A stretch of DNA of 14,808 nt from JBAWAP01 sp049589355 (lineage in GTDB: Bacteria > Chloroflexota > Anaerolineae > VGOG01), in the NCBI GenBank assembly GCA_049589355.1, contig JBAWAP010000064.1, positions 1 through 14,808 of the forward strand. Direction: 5' to 3'. Position numbers and translations under genes: made by a program. Positions 14,736-14,808 of this stretch are shown one piece after another. Under the pieces are notes generated by a model. The model saw nothing but the letters and a program-made list of their open reading frames with translations. It was not told the DNA's origin and made no database searches. How positions within the stretch are numbered: the stretch's first letter is position 1; every line of letters begins with the position of its first letter.

Positions 14736-14806
14736 TTAATCGAACTTGCTTGTAAACGAGTCACAGGAAGACGCTAAAATTCTTGTCAAAGGCATCCCTC
14801 CCTTCT
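14736..14806 (-). promoter_or_regulatory. livK leader with possible 19-codon leader ORF
   Basis: GAAGGGAGGG (about 14805-14796) is followed at once by ATG (14795), opening a 19-residue frame (MPLTRILASSCDSFTSKFD) whose TAA (14738-14736) stops a few bases before the livK ribosome site AAAGGAGGA. The layout parallels the leaders of the other two receptor genes. A perfect TTGACA (14789-14784) also lies here, but I see no good -10 at 16-18 nt, so a promoter is not supported; the real one probably lies beyond the window end. Confidence 0.4.
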
Positions 14807-14808
14807 TT

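Noticed and set aside
14784..14789. TTGACA as the -35 of a livK promoter
   Set aside because: The hexamer is perfect, but no -10 resembling TATAAT lies 16-18 nt downstream, and it falls in the mini-ORF.
1..14808. tRNA, rRNA, CRISPR array, insertion sequence, integrase or attachment site
   Set aside because: I looked in the gaps and on both strands and saw no such elements; the gaps are short and are described individually.

Overview
The window reads as one strand of bacterial chromosome: every gene I can support lies on the minus strand, so transcription runs from the high coordinates to the low. Nine of the ten genes encode parts of three nutrient-import ABC systems and the tenth is a large single-chain restriction-modification enzyme. 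The style suggests a Chloroflexota bacterium, perhaps of the Anaerolineae/Caldilineae type. The clues are lipoproteins with long, low-complexity Val/Glu/Lys linkers ending in VVTATPAP, a CTDKLGC segment at the mature N-terminus of the branched-chain binding protein, strong GGAGG ribosome sites and moderately high GC. This is an inference from style; no rRNA or marker gene is present.

In transcription order: (1) 14714-8970 is a complete branched-chain amino-acid type (HAAT family) importer, livK-livH-livM-livG-livF, with a perfect 12-bp hairpin between livK and livH. The LivM permease carries about 245 extra N-terminal residues of membrane helices. (2) 8881-5077 is a dipeptide/oligopeptide-type importer with a DppA-like lipoprotein and DppB- and DppC-like permeases, but no DppD/DppF ATPases. 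A 65-bp inverted repeat built of degenerate octamers separates dppA from dppB. (3) 4991-1161 is a 1276-residue Type IIG enzyme: an HsdR_N-like PD-(D/E)XK nuclease, an N6-adenine methyltransferase and a target-recognition domain in one chain. (4) 1012-14 holds a strong sigma-70 promoter with tandem direct repeats upstream, a leader of about 120 nt and a family-3 amino-acid-binding lipoprotein. Its permease and ATPase, if any, would lie beyond position 1.

Each binding-protein gene supplies an extracellular lipid-anchored receptor and the permeases form the channel. LivG/LivF power the first system, while the peptide system must borrow ATPases from elsewhere. The small gaps within the livH-M-G-F block (9, 9 and 25 nt) and between dppB and dppC (9 nt) indicate operons. 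The larger gaps ahead of binding-protein genes carry control-like sequence.

I found no established new system. The most distinctive signals are: a repeated leader architecture ahead of all three binding-protein genes (an SD-perfect or near-perfect element 70-80 nt upstream of the real start, the same 12-mer in two of them, plus possible 16-19 codon leader ORFs ending near the main ribosome site); the octamer inverted repeat; the enlarged LivM; an AT-rich patch covering exactly the recognition domain of the restriction enzyme; and an in-frame open stretch after that enzyme's stop codon.
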